The notes beneath the pieces are model-generated. The model had not been told where the DNA came from. It worked only from the letters and a program-made list of their open reading frames with translations, and did no database searches. Positions 31,963 through 42,805 of a stretch of DNA of 64,000 nt are shown here, piece after piece; within the stretch, counting starts at the first letter, position 1; the number at the start of each line of letters is the position of its first letter. The translations under genes were made by a program, and so were the position numbers. The DNA lies in the NCBI RefSeq assembly GCF_001642475.1, contig NW_019173948.1:124001-188000 (forward strand), given 5' to 3'. The stretch is from Fonsecaea monophora (lineage: Eukaryota; Ascomycota; Eurotiomycetes; Chaetothyriales; Herpotrichiellaceae).

Positions 31963-33166
31963 ATGGCGACCTCTCCTGTCGCCGTTGTCTGCATTGGCAT
32001 GGCCGGTATGGGTACAAGAGAATCTTTAAGAGTTAACCTCTAACACATCGTCGACAGGATCGGGTAAAACTACCTTCATGCAGCGTATCAACAATTACCT
32101 ACATGTCAACAAGAAGAAACCCTATGTGCTCAATTTGGATCCGGCTGTTGTCAACGTCCCATTCCAGCCCAACATCGACATCCGCGACAGTATCAACTAC
32201 AAAGAAGTTATGAAGCAGTACAACCTTGGCCCTAATGGAGGCATCTTGACGTCTCTCAATCTATTTGCGACCAAAATTGACCAAATCATCTCTCTGCTTG
32301 AAATGCGAGCAAATCCGCTTCCAGATAGCAAAGTGCCCCCGCCACACCATTTCTTGGTCGATACACCAGGCCAGATTGAAGTCTTCGTCTGGTCTGCCTC
32401 AGGCAGCATTCTCCTTGAATCGCTTGCATCCTCCTTTCCTACCGTCATCGCCTACATCATCGACACGCCACGCACATCCTCCACATCGACATTCATGTCC
32501 AACATGCTCTACGCGTGCTCGATACTATATAAAACGAAGCTTCCAATGATTCTTGTTTTCAACAAGACGGACGTTCAGGACGCTGATTTTGCAAGAGACT
32601 GGATGACAGATTTTGACAAATTCCAAGAAGCGCTCAATGAGGAGCAGAAAAAAGGTGTCTTTGGCGGTGAGGGTTTCGGTGGAGGGAGCGGTTACATGGC
32701 GAGCCTTCTCAATAGCATGAGTCTCATGTTGGAGGAGTTCTATTCTCATCTGAACATGGTGGCAGTCTCAAGCATGACCGGAGAGGGTGTTGACGAATTT
32801 TTTGAGGCCGTGGAGGAAAAGAGGAAGGAGTTCGAAAGGGATTACCGCCCGGAGCTAGAGAAGAGACGGAAAGAACGTGAGAAGGAGAGCGCTGCGAAAC
32901 GAGAACACGACTTGACGAAAGTAATGAAAGACATGAAAATGGACTCCAATGCAAAGTCCGATGACAATGCTACAAAAGAAGAATCCGATGGCACCGACGA
33001 CGAGGAACTTGTCGATGCAGACGATTTTCCTGACGCGGACCGACAAGACGACGAGGAAGGCTTGAAGCAGCGATACAGGAACGCTCTACGTGAACAAGGC
33101 ATCCAAGTCGACGATGATGATCCAACAATCGCACGAATGCTGGCAGAAACGCGGCGAGCAGGATGA
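31963..33166 (+). CDS. GPN-loop GTPase 1 (Npa3/XAB1-like), two exons, 383 aa
   Basis: Essential cytosolic GTPase that assembles and imports RNA polymerase II. Exons are 31963-32005 (a 43-nt first exon) and 32058-33166, and the junction completes the P-loop as GMAG/SGKTT. Other motifs are [10 protein letters not shown], the signature GPN loop (NLGPNGGI), the G3-like DTPGQIEVF, the G4-like LVFNKTDV and [12 protein letters not shown]. The C-terminal 100 residues are acidic and charged ([18 protein letters not shown]), as in family members. The length fits GPN1 rather than the shorter GPN2/3. The start lies in the first exon, which supplies the beta-strand AVVCIGMAG. Confidence 0.95.
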
Positions 33167-33566
33167 ATTCTGGAAGAGGGTGGAGGGATTGTTGTCGCAA
33201 TTTTCGCATTAGCATAAGATACCCAGGCTAGGAGTTAGATAATAGGAAAGCGCTTTTTCTTTCTGCAGAGTCACTTGGTGTGAATATACGCCTCATTTTT
33301 AGACACCCAGGAATTTTCCACAGAGCTTCAGCTTGTTTCACAGATATGTTGGTAGGGTACTGCATCATTTAGTCGAGCCTTGTGGCGGGCCGCAAGGCTG
33401 AGCAATCCCCTCCAAAAATGCCAAGCCGCGCACAAAAATCATCAGGGCTTGGCACCTGACCTGCGATTTTGGGAATTGGGGAATTTCTGAAAGTGCGGTT
33501 TTCCTATCGTGAGACGACTTTTGCGCAAATCCCTCCTACAATCAGTTGCCCACACCGCTGCCCAAG
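33167..33566. other. Intergenic between GPN1 and RPL9
   Basis: 400 bp on the same strand. It should hold the ribosomal-protein promoter. A 'gcaaggctgagcaatcccc' block and a 'ttttgggaattggggaattt' near-repeat are seen around 33390 and 33467. I assign no motif. Confidence 0.4.
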
Positions 33567-34454
33567 ATGAAGTACATCTTCTCGCAAGAGCAGCTGGTCA
33601 TCCCAGAGGGTGTCAGCATCCACATTCGCTCGAGAATCGTCACGGTCGAGGGTCCCCGAGGTACGAAAGACGACGCCCATGCCAACCCTAAGCTTTTGCA
33701 ATTGCTGGAGAGAACATTGGGAAAAAGCATCTGCTTCTAGAAGACAGAAGCAAAAGCGGAAAGAGACTAACACAAATTCTTCTTGAACAGGAAAACTCAC
33801 CAAAGATCTCTCCCACATCGCCGTCACCTTCACACTCGGAAAGAACAAGCAAGGGCAACAGCTCGTTCAAATCGAAATCCACCATGGCCAGAGAAAGAAC
33901 GTCGCCGCCCTGCGGACGGTCAAGTCGATTATCCAGAACTTGGTGACCGGTGTGACCAAGGGCTACAAATACAAGATGCGATACGTCTATGCTCATTTTC
34001 CCATCAACGTCAACATTGAGAAGAATCCCGAGGGCTTGTATCACTTGGAAATCAGGTAAGAGCAGGCGATCTCCCACCAACCCTTGTTCGCGCACGCACA
34101 CCTACGTTGAAAGGTATTTGGAAGTAAGAGGACGGAACGCCAAAGGGAAAAAACTTACAGACGAGCTGGACAAAAGAAAACAAGCGTAATAAGGCAGATA
34201 CTAATCGTTATTTTCTCTGTGACAGAAACTTCTTGGGAGAGAAGATCGTCCGACACGTTACCATGCACGACGGTGTCTCGGTGGAAGCATCGAAGGGTGT
34301 CAAGGATCAGATTGAAATCACCGGCAACAACCTCGAGAACGTGTCACAATCCGCCGCCGACATCCAACAGGCCTGCAGAGTGAGGAACAAGGATATCCGG
34401 AAGTTCTTGGATGGGCTGTACGTGAGCGAACGGGGCAACATTATCGAAGAGTAG
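33567..34454 (+). CDS. RPL9: 60S ribosomal protein uL6 (L9), three exons, 195 aa
   Basis: Cytosolic large-subunit protein near the factor-binding site. Exons are 33567-33660, 33791-34055 and 34226-34454. Junctions restore [14 protein letters not shown] and LEIR/NFLGEK. uL6 landmarks are an N-terminal [50 protein letters not shown] and a C-terminal [22 protein letters not shown]. Length matches yeast Rpl9 (about 191). Introns of 130 and 170 nt are relatively long, as is common in fungal ribosomal-protein genes, and could host small RNAs, though I recognise none by eye. Confidence 0.97.
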
Positions 34455-35620
34455 ACGCCGAATTTTGTCACACACTGCATTCCATTGATAGCATGCTCGT
34501 GACTGTGGATTGGTATTGAGGGGATGACGGGAATGCCAGGGGAACAGCGCCGTTGAAGTGTGGAAAGAGGGTTCTGTCAAACAACCGCAACATGCATGAT
34601 GGACGAAAAGAAGAGGCGTCATGATCTTGCAAAATGGGTTCCGTTCGCATGTTCTCGGCAGATACGAGTCCTTTGCACAATGGGAGTGCCGAAGAGCCCA
34701 TTGTCGCCTCTCCCTATCTCGAGACCCTAGGACCCGGCGAAATGGTCTAGATGAAGAAATCAAACCAAAACTCCAGAGCTTCTGTGATTTGATCCATCCA
34801 AGAAAGGCGTGCCATGTGTCCTGTTCGATTCTCCCGTTCCTGTGCCCGAGCGAATGGTGGTCGTCTCTCGGATATCTCGATTTGCGTGGCTTGACTCATG
34901 GTGAGGGCGTTGCTTGGGCCAGAGTGCGGCGGTGAACATTGCAGACTTGAATTGCTACCGTGAGGCTTGGATGTGCAGGGCCACTAAAACAGTGCTGGAC
35001 AGCCCAACTCATCTGTATGAGTATCTCCTCGTCTGGTCCGAGCCGCTGCGACGCTTTCTTCTTCATCGATCCGGTAAGTTTAGTTCCCCATGATTACTAC
35101 CTTGAGCCCTTTTAAAGCGAAGGGTTTTTCCTGTATTCCTCGGGCTGCAGTACTCTCTTCTCTGGCACCTGTGTCAGTACGATGGTAACCCAGAGGACAA
35201 TGTCGCGCGTGTTATGTGACGAGGCTGTGCCTCGAGGGAATTTAGTGGGCACAAGCACTACCAGAGGTGTTGAAGCAATCTAGAGGATCAACTGTGTGAA
35301 TTAGCAGAAGCTTGGTGTCTTTCGCCCTACTGTCGAGGCACATTGCAGCGTCGGGCATCCAGGTGGGATTGAAAGACTTGTCAACGCCATAACCATGCGA
35401 GGCGAGGCAGCCACTATGCCGCATGAGGCCCAAGGCTGCGTCTCGACCTCTGAGCCTCGAGCCTCTACCGCCGCTGCGCCACCCTTCCTCCTCTTTGCTT
35501 CAACCAGACACAAGCCCTCAGGACAAGATGGTCAGGTCACCTCATACTGTCTCTTTGTAGATAGAGATATGAGCTCGTGTGGACCATGCAGGCCCGTCTC
35601 TCTGCTACCTGCCCACGACT
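34455..35620. other. Non-coding flank upstream of the NLR gene
   Basis: 1.17 kb. Frames at 34344-34935 and 35242-35688 have no recognisable content. The NLR frame is open through a GTG at 35579, but the first in-frame ATG is 35621. No repeats or transposon ends were seen. Confidence 0.45.
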
Positions 35621-38600
35621 ATGTCCCGTTTCTCACTCTTCAAAACCAAGCATTGGCGTCAGAAGACAGCACAAGCAACACATTCTAACCTCGATATCGA
35701 GAGCTTTCCTTTGGGAATCAAGATCCTTTTCGATCCGCCAGACGCAGGGCTCGACATTGTTTTCGTCCACGGCCTGACGGGCGATCGAGAGCGTACATGG
35801 ACGAGCCATGCTACTGGGTTGTGCTGGCCATCTGACCTCCTCCCGACCTTATTGCCTGATGCGAGAGTCTTGACGTTTGGTTATGACGCCTATGTGGTCC
35901 GGAATCATGGGCCCGTCGCACAAATTGATATTTCACACCACGCAAGCGACCTTCTGAATGCTCTCGCCAACGAGAGACACAGCGACGGCTTGGCTACCAG
36001 ACCGCTCATCTTCGTGGCCCACAGCCTCGGTGGTGTCCTGTGTAAAGATGCCCTTCGCATCTCTGAGGCTAGCGGAGACGCCAATCCAGCTGCCATAGTC
36101 GATCACACCTGCGGTATCATCTTCCTCGGAACACCACACGGAGGTAGCTGGCTCGCTTCATGGGCCAAGATGCCCGCTGCAATGCTCGGCCTGGCGAAGA
36201 GAACAGATCTGAGCCTCCTTTCACTATTGAAACCCAACTCCGAGGTACTGTCACGTATTCACGACGACTTCCTCTCCATGGTCAGACGCAGAGGGTCACA
36301 ACATCATCCAATACAGATAGCGTGCTTTTACGAGACTCTACCCCTAGTCGGGAGAATTCAGATCGTCGACCAGCTGTCCGCCACGATACCGGGTTTCAAC
36401 AATATATCAATACACGCAGACCACCGGGATGTTGCGCGCTATGCCTCGGCTGAGCACCCAGGCCTCAAAAGTATTATCGGCATACTAGAGCGTTGGGTCC
36501 AGCCAGACGTTACGACCGGCGCCCTGGGTGCTGATGCCAAAGCATTTCTTGAGACTCTCTCGTTTTCGGAGATGGGTGTCCGACAAGCTACAATTGAGCA
36601 CGCTCAGACCGGCACCTGTCGCTGGATCCTGGAAGACCTTCACTACAAAGCTTGGGTAAACTGTCCGGACCTCGATCAATCACACGGCCTTTTATGGATC
36701 AAGGGCAAACCGGGCAGTGGGAAATCGACACTCATGAAATACATTGCATCTGAGGCACCTAGACCTAGAGGAGTAGTAAGACTTACTTTCTTCTTCAATG
36801 CTCGAGGCGGTGATGAGGAACGTAATGCGCAGGGGCTATTCAAAACTTTCCTCCATCAACTGGTGCAAGAGTCTCCTTCCATGACAAGTCGGCTTCTAAC
36901 GCATTTTAGAAGGAAGAAGGCCAAAGTTGGCAACCGGCCTGTCGTCTGGAGCCCCGCAGAGCTGCGAGATCTATTCTTTGAGACGATTCAGTTCAACTCC
37001 AGAACTGCAGTCGAGATCTTTGTTGATGCTCTCGACGAGTGCAAGGAAGAGGAGGTTCGCACCATCATCGCTGCCTTTGAAAGATGTGCAGCCGAAAGCA
37101 TGGCTAAGAGGTCTCGAAATCTCAAGATCTGTTGGTCTAGCCGACACTATCCTCACATCAGCATCATCAACGGATTCGAGATCAGAGTCGAGAAGGAGAA
37201 TCTTGGAGATATATCCCTCTATGTCCACCACCACATGGCCAGATCAGAACGCCAACAATCATTCCAGACTTTGGAAAAAAGGATTGTTGAAAAGTCCAAC
37301 GGCGTGTTCCTTTGGGCAGTCCTCGTCGTCCACAGAATATGTAAACTTGCCGACAAAGGTCTTCCCGTTGCCCGAATCGAGAAAGTCATCCACGAACTGC
37401 CATCAGAGCTGAGCAAGCTCTATTCCGAGATCTTCTCGACACTCGACCCAGAGTTGGCAGAAGATAGTGCCAACCTGATGTACCTTGTATTGTACGCAGG
37501 CCGACCTCTTGATACCGATGAGCTTCGGATCGGACTCGAGTTTATGAGAAGTACCTATCCTTCTTCACTAGAAGGCTTTGCAAATTTGTCAGAGCAGGTG
37601 TCTTACTTTAGGAACTTTGTTACTGGACTTTCTGGAGGACTTCTTGAGGTAATCGACTCTGGCGTTCCTGTAGGGCCTCAAGGTCCTGATCTGGAGGAGT
37701 CATTCAGAGTCAAGGACTTCCCGTTTGGAAGGCAATCAGGGTCTCGATCCGATTCTCGAGAGCGATGGCATAGCGCCATGGCGCAAGTGAATTCGAAGCG
37801 CCCAATAGCTGACAGACAGAATATGTCCCCCGATGTGGAAACGAGATGCATCGTCCAGGTAATCCACGAAACAGTCCGGGACTACTTGATGAACGACGGC
37901 TTGTGTCATCTCCCCGGAAGATCCTCGCCTGTGCCAATGGACTTTCGTGCAGGCCACCTTCATCTCTATCAAATGTGCAGTCGTCTAATGGCGACCGATG
38001 AGTTGAGCTGTGTTCTTTCAGGATCGCAATGCACGTCGTTACTTGGCTCGACTCCAGCTCTTGTCAAGTTAGGTTGGCGATGGTCAGGCACAACGATCGT
38101 CCACTACGTGATGGCATATGCTTTCTTGCACTTGAGAAACTCCCAATTCTTCGACGCGGCTGATCAGTGTGGGCCTCAATGGGCCGTTCTCGGCCCAATT
38201 CTTCAACGGAACGTGCATCCAGCCGCGATCAGGGAGACCATCTTCCGATGGGAATGTATTCGAGCTTACGACATGGCGGACCGCCGGAGTAAGCTCCCAT
38301 TGAAATTTTCAGATTACTTCGAGATTATTGATAGAGACTTGTCCCCTATTCTAGAGGCAACGAGTCTCAGGTTGGCAGATTTCGAATTCTGCGTCGCCCT
38401 GGGGCATGTGGCTCTCCTGGCCCTTCACCGGCACGGATACGCTTTTACGTGGAATGGCCTGGTTGAGGTTATCTGCGCAGCAGCACATCATGGGACTGTG
38501 GAGGAATTGGGTGTCCTCTTGCGAACCTCCAACAACAAGCATTTAGACTGGGATGGAGGGATACGGCCACTCTTGATGGCAATCCAATCACGCCGAGTGA

Positions 38601-39100
38601 CGGCTGTGGAGATGTTACTGACCAATGGCGCCGTCGTCAACACCTCCAGCAAAGCGAAAGGGACCCCTCTGTTTCTGGCTATCGAGTCTGGTGATATCTC
38701 GATAGTTCTCACGCTGCTCAAACACGGTGCCAGCGTAACTCGGTCGACTGACGGCACATCACCACTAAGCCTCGCCGCCTCCCTCGGGTATAAGGATATG
38801 GTAAACCTTCTACTAGAGTATGGCAGGGAGGAGCTGAGGAAGCCTTACATCTTGGAAAGGGCATCTCGCGCAGGGGAGAAACAAGGCCACCAAGAGATTG
38901 CTATGATGCTCGCAGAAGAAGCACGTTCTTTCGACTCATCCAAGGAGAGCCCGCCACCAGGAGACCCGGCACCACCGGGAAATCACCGAAGCATACAAAA
39001 ATTGGCCCGGTCTAGCGACACCGATTCAATCACAGAAGGCGATTTCTTTATTCCCGTCTCTCCAGTTCCAGGCGAGACGACGATTAATGGTGATGGGTAG
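35621..39100 (+). CDS. NLR-like protein: SesB-like esterase - NACHT - ankyrin, 1159 aa
   Basis: Fungal NOD-like receptor architecture. The N-terminal alpha/beta-hydrolase (about 35-300) has GLDIVFVHGLTGDRERTW, the serine nucleophile in VAHSLGG (about S133) and FLGTPHGGS, a SesB-type putative lipase/esterase effector. The central NACHT ATPase has Walker A GKPGSGKST (about 362), Walker B EIFVDALDE (about 466) and the WSSRHYPHI sensor-like strand, followed by a helical region. The C-terminus carries about three ankyrin repeats (about 980-1068, TPLFLAIESGD, SPLSLAASLGY) and a Pro/Ser-rich tail. Such proteins are implicated in heterokaryon incompatibility and in sensing non-self; that role is inferred here. 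The gene is one uninterrupted exon. The repeats are diverged from each other, unlike the near-identical repeats of fast-evolving NLRs. No prion-like or partner effector gene is adjacent. Confidence 0.9.
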   Translation: MSRFSLFKTKHWRQKTAQATHSNLDIESFPLGIKILFDPPDAGLDIVFVHGLTGDRERTWTSHATGLCWPSDLLPTLLPDARVLTFGYDAYVVRNHGPVAQIDISHHASDLLNALANERHSDGLATRPLIFVAHSLGGVLCKDALRISEASGDANPAAIVDHTCGIIFLGTPHGGSWLASWAKMPAAMLGLAKRTDLSLLSLLKPNSEVLSRIHDDFLSMVRRRGSQHHPIQIACFYETLPLVGRIQIVDQLSATIPGFNNISIHADHRDVARYASAEHPGLKSIIGILERWVQPDVTTGALGADAKAFLETLSFSEMGVRQATIEHAQTGTCRWILEDLHYKAWVNCPDLDQSHGLLWIKGKPGSGKSTLMKYIASEAPRPRGVVRLTFFFNARGGDEERNAQGLFKTFLHQLVQESPSMTSRLLTHFRRKKAKVGNRPVVWSPAELRDLFFETIQFNSRTAVEIFVDALDECKEEEVRTIIAAFERCAAESMAKRSRNLKICWSSRHYPHISIINGFEIRVEKENLGDISLYVHHHMARSERQQSFQTLEKRIVEKSNGVFLWAVLVVHRICKLADKGLPVARIEKVIHELPSELSKLYSEIFSTLDPELAEDSANLMYLVLYAGRPLDTDELRIGLEFMRSTYPSSLEGFANLSEQVSYFRNFVTGLSGGLLEVIDSGVPVGPQGPDLEESFRVKDFPFGRQSGSRSDSRERWHSAMAQVNSKRPIADRQNMSPDVETRCIVQVIHETVRDYLMNDGLCHLPGRSSPVPMDFRAGHLHLYQMCSRLMATDELSCVLSGSQCTSLLGSTPALVKLGWRWSGTTIVHYVMAYAFLHLRNSQFFDAADQCGPQWAVLGPILQRNVHPAAIRETIFRWECIRAYDMADRRSKLPLKFSDYFEIIDRDLSPILEATSLRLADFEFCVALGHVALLALHRHGYAFTWNGLVEVICAAAHHGTVEELGVLLRTSNNKHLDWDGGIRPLLMAIQSRRVTAVEMLLTNGAVVNTSSKAKGTPLFLAIESGDISIVLTLLKHGASVTRSTDGTSPLSLAASLGYKDMVNLLLEYGREELRKPYILERASRAGEKQGHQEIAMMLAEEARSFDSSKESPPPGDPAPPGNHRSIQKLARSSDTDSITEGDFFIPVSPVPGETTINGDG

Positions 39101-41489
39101 GATCTGGGTCCCGATTCAGAATGCGATACCCCACCTTTGACTGGCCACTATAACGTTAATATTTTCCCGTCCCGTATATTCCTATTTTGGAAAGATCCAT
39201 ATTTATACCCATTTGGCTATTACCTCGACTCGACACCAAGCTACATGTTAAATCATGGAACAAACACAATAAACCACCTTTTCCCCCTGGATCGCCGCCC
39301 TAGATTCAGCGGCATGACAAGTCCCGAGGTCCACAGAAAGAAAACTACCAAGCAATATCCAACTATGTATTCATGCATCGACAGCCTAGGCGGGTCAATT
39401 TCATATTGTTGCAACTATCCATGTGCGTGGCTCGAACCATTGTCTTGTCGAGCACTTTGACCTGGTGACAAAGACACTGTCAATCTACGAGGGTGCTCCA
39501 AGACTCCTTCCAGTCGGGATTGCTCTCACAGGACTGAGAAAGAGGATCTCAGTGAACAACAGGAAGGGTGGTGGACAAGGTGGGATAGTTGTACGCATGA
39601 TCCTGGGCCTGGAAAAGCCTTGTCGCTGCCTGTCTGGCCACGCATCAGGCAGGGACCGCATCCGAAGACCCAGTAGATGTGTGTACACTAATACCAATTT
39701 TCGCGGCAGCACGTGTGAAACAGCAATCATTCGTGGAAGCAGCCAACAGATGACCTCTCCTTTCTCCACATCTCAACTGACAACCGCGCTTCCTCCAGAG
39801 AAAATGATAGAGGCGGTACAAGAAATGGCAACGGGCTCAAATATGATCTTTCACGGGAGAAGACAACGTGTGCGTCAAACCTAAGCCTCGCCGGAAATCA
39901 TGCTACGTCTTGATTCGCTCCAAGGCTGTTTCTTTTCAATGTGTTTTGAGCTCTATTCCTTTGTCGTCTCGCCAAATTGAACAAGATGAAGAATAGAGAG
40001 CCGAACGAGAATTAGCTGCTTTCGTCCTTGATCGAAATCGTTCAATTTGTCCCACAGCACAAATAAATACCCAAGGCAACGTCAAATGCCGAGCGAGATA
40101 TTTCACTCCAACATCTCAAGCCCAGGCGAAATTGCTGTCGCGTTTGACTCCATTTCTGTTCTCTCCCGAAGCGAAGTTGTAGCAAAGTTTGATGACGGGC
40201 GAGGCTAGCTGTAGCCCCTTTTGACATTTTGACCACGACGACTACTCTATTCCCAGCCTGGACCCGGGCTGACCTGATGAAATCCACAGTCGGGTGATCG
40301 GGCCCGAGGCTCGGGGTAGGGCTTACTGACAGCATCAGCCTTGTCCCACTTGTCACAGGATTCATCGGGGTGTCAAGTCCCAAGCACCGTACGGAGTTCC
40401 CCAGGCCCTCATGCTACTCATTCACTAGAGCTATCTGGTCAGCAAGGATCGCTGCAGTGGGTGACAGCAGTCAGCGCCGCACATCGGCCGATGGATTTTA
40501 TTTTTGGCGATGCGGGGCAAGGTCTCGGTTGGCATCTGAAGGAGAATGGCCGTCTGCGCTCGCACGGTAGACCAGACTGCGGTTCACAGCGTTCGATCGA
40601 GGGGGGTCGTCGAGGCACGATGTGAGAGTGTAGCGGGCGAAACACAAGTACATGTGGGATAATTCGGCGGCCATGAACAAACAATAAGTAAATTGTCTGT
40701 GCGAAGGGGAAACAAATATCGCGGGGAAGCGACTGGAGTACGAGGTACATGGTCAGATTCCCAGGTGGCTGTATTGAGCTTTGGCAGATTTCCAAGTTTG
40801 TCCTCTCAAGCGGGAAAAGGTCAAACCACCTTGCGTGCAGGGGACCCCGCCACCTACGAGGAGTGGCCATTGATAGGCCTCACCAGCCTCACTAGCCCCC
40901 CGGAAGAACCTAACATTGGGCAAAAAGAATTAGTTCCCCCGGTCCGACTTTCAGGCTGGAGATGCATCGCCCGCCACGGGCATGTGCTTTGCCCTGCAGC
41001 CCTGATGTTGCTCGCCCCCCCAGTGCCCAGTGCCCACCCACCAAGTGTTCAGCTGTTCGGTACTGGTTGGCATGCCCATTATCTCCCTCCACATCACCCG
41101 CAGCTGCCGACCGAAGTTGCATCAACGGTTCCGTTGGACCCTTTCTTCCCTTTCTTTGTCGGATCTGATTGACAACTCGACAATCTCTACTGTTAACCTC
41201 TGCTTCGCAGATCTCCTCAACGTCTCCCTTCGTCCTCCTCCATACCTAACCTATTCCTCCTATCCATAGTATCCTTATCCGTCCGCCGCCGCCGCCGCCG
41301 CCGCCGCCGCCTCTATCAGACCTCCCTGCCTCTGCGGAGTTCTGCCCTACGTCCCCAGTCTGTCATATATGCAATCTCCGCAACGCTCATTTCGTGCATT
41401 GGAGACATAGCGACCCTCCGATCGTGCGCCCTCCTCTCGATCAGCCGCGTCTGTCGCCCTACGATCTTTCAACGCGAAACAAGATCAGA
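39101..41489. other. Long non-coding interval upstream of Rho3
   Basis: 2.4 kb. No frame shows a family signature; 39423-39884 and 40693-41172 are open but featureless. The 3' half grows rich in C/T toward 41489, and it probably contains the Rho3 promoter and a long leader. No transposon coding remnants or terminal repeats are recognisable by eye. Confidence 0.45.
41283..41309 (+). repeat. (CCG)9 microsatellite in the Rho3 leader
   Basis: Nine perfect CCG units lie about 180-207 nt upstream of the Rho3 start codon, probably within its 5' UTR. They could fold into GC-rich structure in the leader. Confidence 0.85.
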
Positions 41490-42329
41490 ATGCCCTTCTG
41501 CGGTGGGAAGAAGGTGGTGCAGCGCAAACTCGTCCTGCTGGGCGACGGTGCCTGCGGAAAGACCAGTCTACTGAACGTGTTTACTCGCGGCTTCTTCCCG
41601 GTTCGTCCTCTGTGTCTGTTTTTGTTTCTAATGACACCTGAACCAAGCCTGGCCTGCTCCGAGGTACATACTGACGTTGCTGCCTCCCCAGACTGTCTAC
41701 GAACCCACGGTCTTCGAAAACTATGTCCACGATATCTTCGTCGACGGTATTCATATGGAATTATCGCTATGGGACACCGCTGGGCAGGAGGAATTCGACC
41801 GGTTGCGATCCCTTTCGTACGATGATACTCAGGCCATCATGTTGTGCTTTAGTGTATGGCGTGCCCATCCAACGCTTGTCGCCTCCTTCTGAGCGTTGAG
41901 CAATGCTGATAACGGCAATTTTGGTTCGCAGGTCGACAACCATGGTTCTCTCGAAAACGTGTCCACGAAATGGATTGCCGAAATAAACGAACATTGTCCC
42001 GGGGTCAAGATTGTCCTATGCGCTCTAAAATGCGACTTACGGGAAGAGCACGAAAAGGACGATGACGAGGAGCATGGGGCTCCCCCGAGACCTATGATTC
42101 AATATAACGAGGGATTAGAAGTTGCGCGACGCATCGGGGCGCTGCGATATCTCGGTAACGCCAGAAATCACGCTTTATGACCATGTGGAAATCTAACAGG
42201 CTTGTTTTGACAGAATGCTCAGCTATGCGAAACCGCGGCGTAAACGAGGCCTTTACGGAAGCCGCACGAGTGGCATTACAAGTCAAACCGGCTCGGTCGA
42301 AAGACGACTCAAAATGTTCGGTGATGTGA
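41490..42329 (+). CDS. rho3: Rho3-type small GTPase, four exons, 203 aa
   Basis: Rho-family GTPase controlling polarised secretion and actin at hyphal tips, membrane-anchored by prenylation. Exons are 41490-41600, 41692-41853, 41932-42154 and 42214-42329. Each junction restores the conserved text (FFP/TVYEPT, LCFS/VDNHG, RYL/ECSAM). Motifs are P-loop GDGACGKT, switch I/effector [12 protein letters not shown], switch [19 protein letters not shown]4 ALKCDLRE and G5 ECSAM, with the acidic Rho insert KDDDEEHGA. The C-terminal CAAX box CSVM ends in Met, predicting farnesylation. The PFCGGKK N-terminus and VHDIFVD block point to Rho3 rather than Rho1, Rho2, Rho4 or Cdc42. Confidence 0.94.
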
Positions 42330-42805
42330 CGAAGTTCAGGTTCAATAGCACTGTCAGCTTTTCCACCTTGGAGTTTCGCCCATGCTTTCCTCCTGCTACT
42401 TCGAGTTTGCCCATCACAGCGGGCACTTCCCCATCCTCCCTCCTCGAGGAGTTACTATCTTGTGTACATACCCGTCGCTCTGCCTCCTCGCGCCTTTCGC
42501 CGCCTGTTTCGAAGCAAGAGAAAGATTTGTCGGTTCTTAGCGTTGCAGTATTTTTGGTTGAACCTTTTTGGAAAGCCCGGAGGCATTACGATCTGGCGTT
42601 TTAATGTTGGTTGAGTCCTAGAGTTTTGGACATTGCGATGAGACGACGGCGGGATGATTTGATCTGTAGCGGGACCCATTGGGACAGAGAATCAATCTGT
42701 CTCGGCTCAATCGTGCGCTTTGTACAGCGTTTCGGTCAAACAATGAGGCATCCTGGTGCAGCTCGAAATCTGATCCTCAGCACATGAAAAGTTTTGATAG
42801 ATCTG
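42330..42805. other. Convergent 3' flanks of Rho3 and PPOX-like gene
   Basis: 475 bp between convergent stop codons. The 3' UTR of Rho3 includes a CT-rich stretch around 42415-42510. No gene is seen. Confidence 0.45.

Noticed and set aside
39423..41172. Open frames in the interval before Rho3 considered as genes or transposon remnants
   Set aside because: No reverse transcriptase, transposase or other motif, no terminal repeats seen, and frames are short with non-coding composition.
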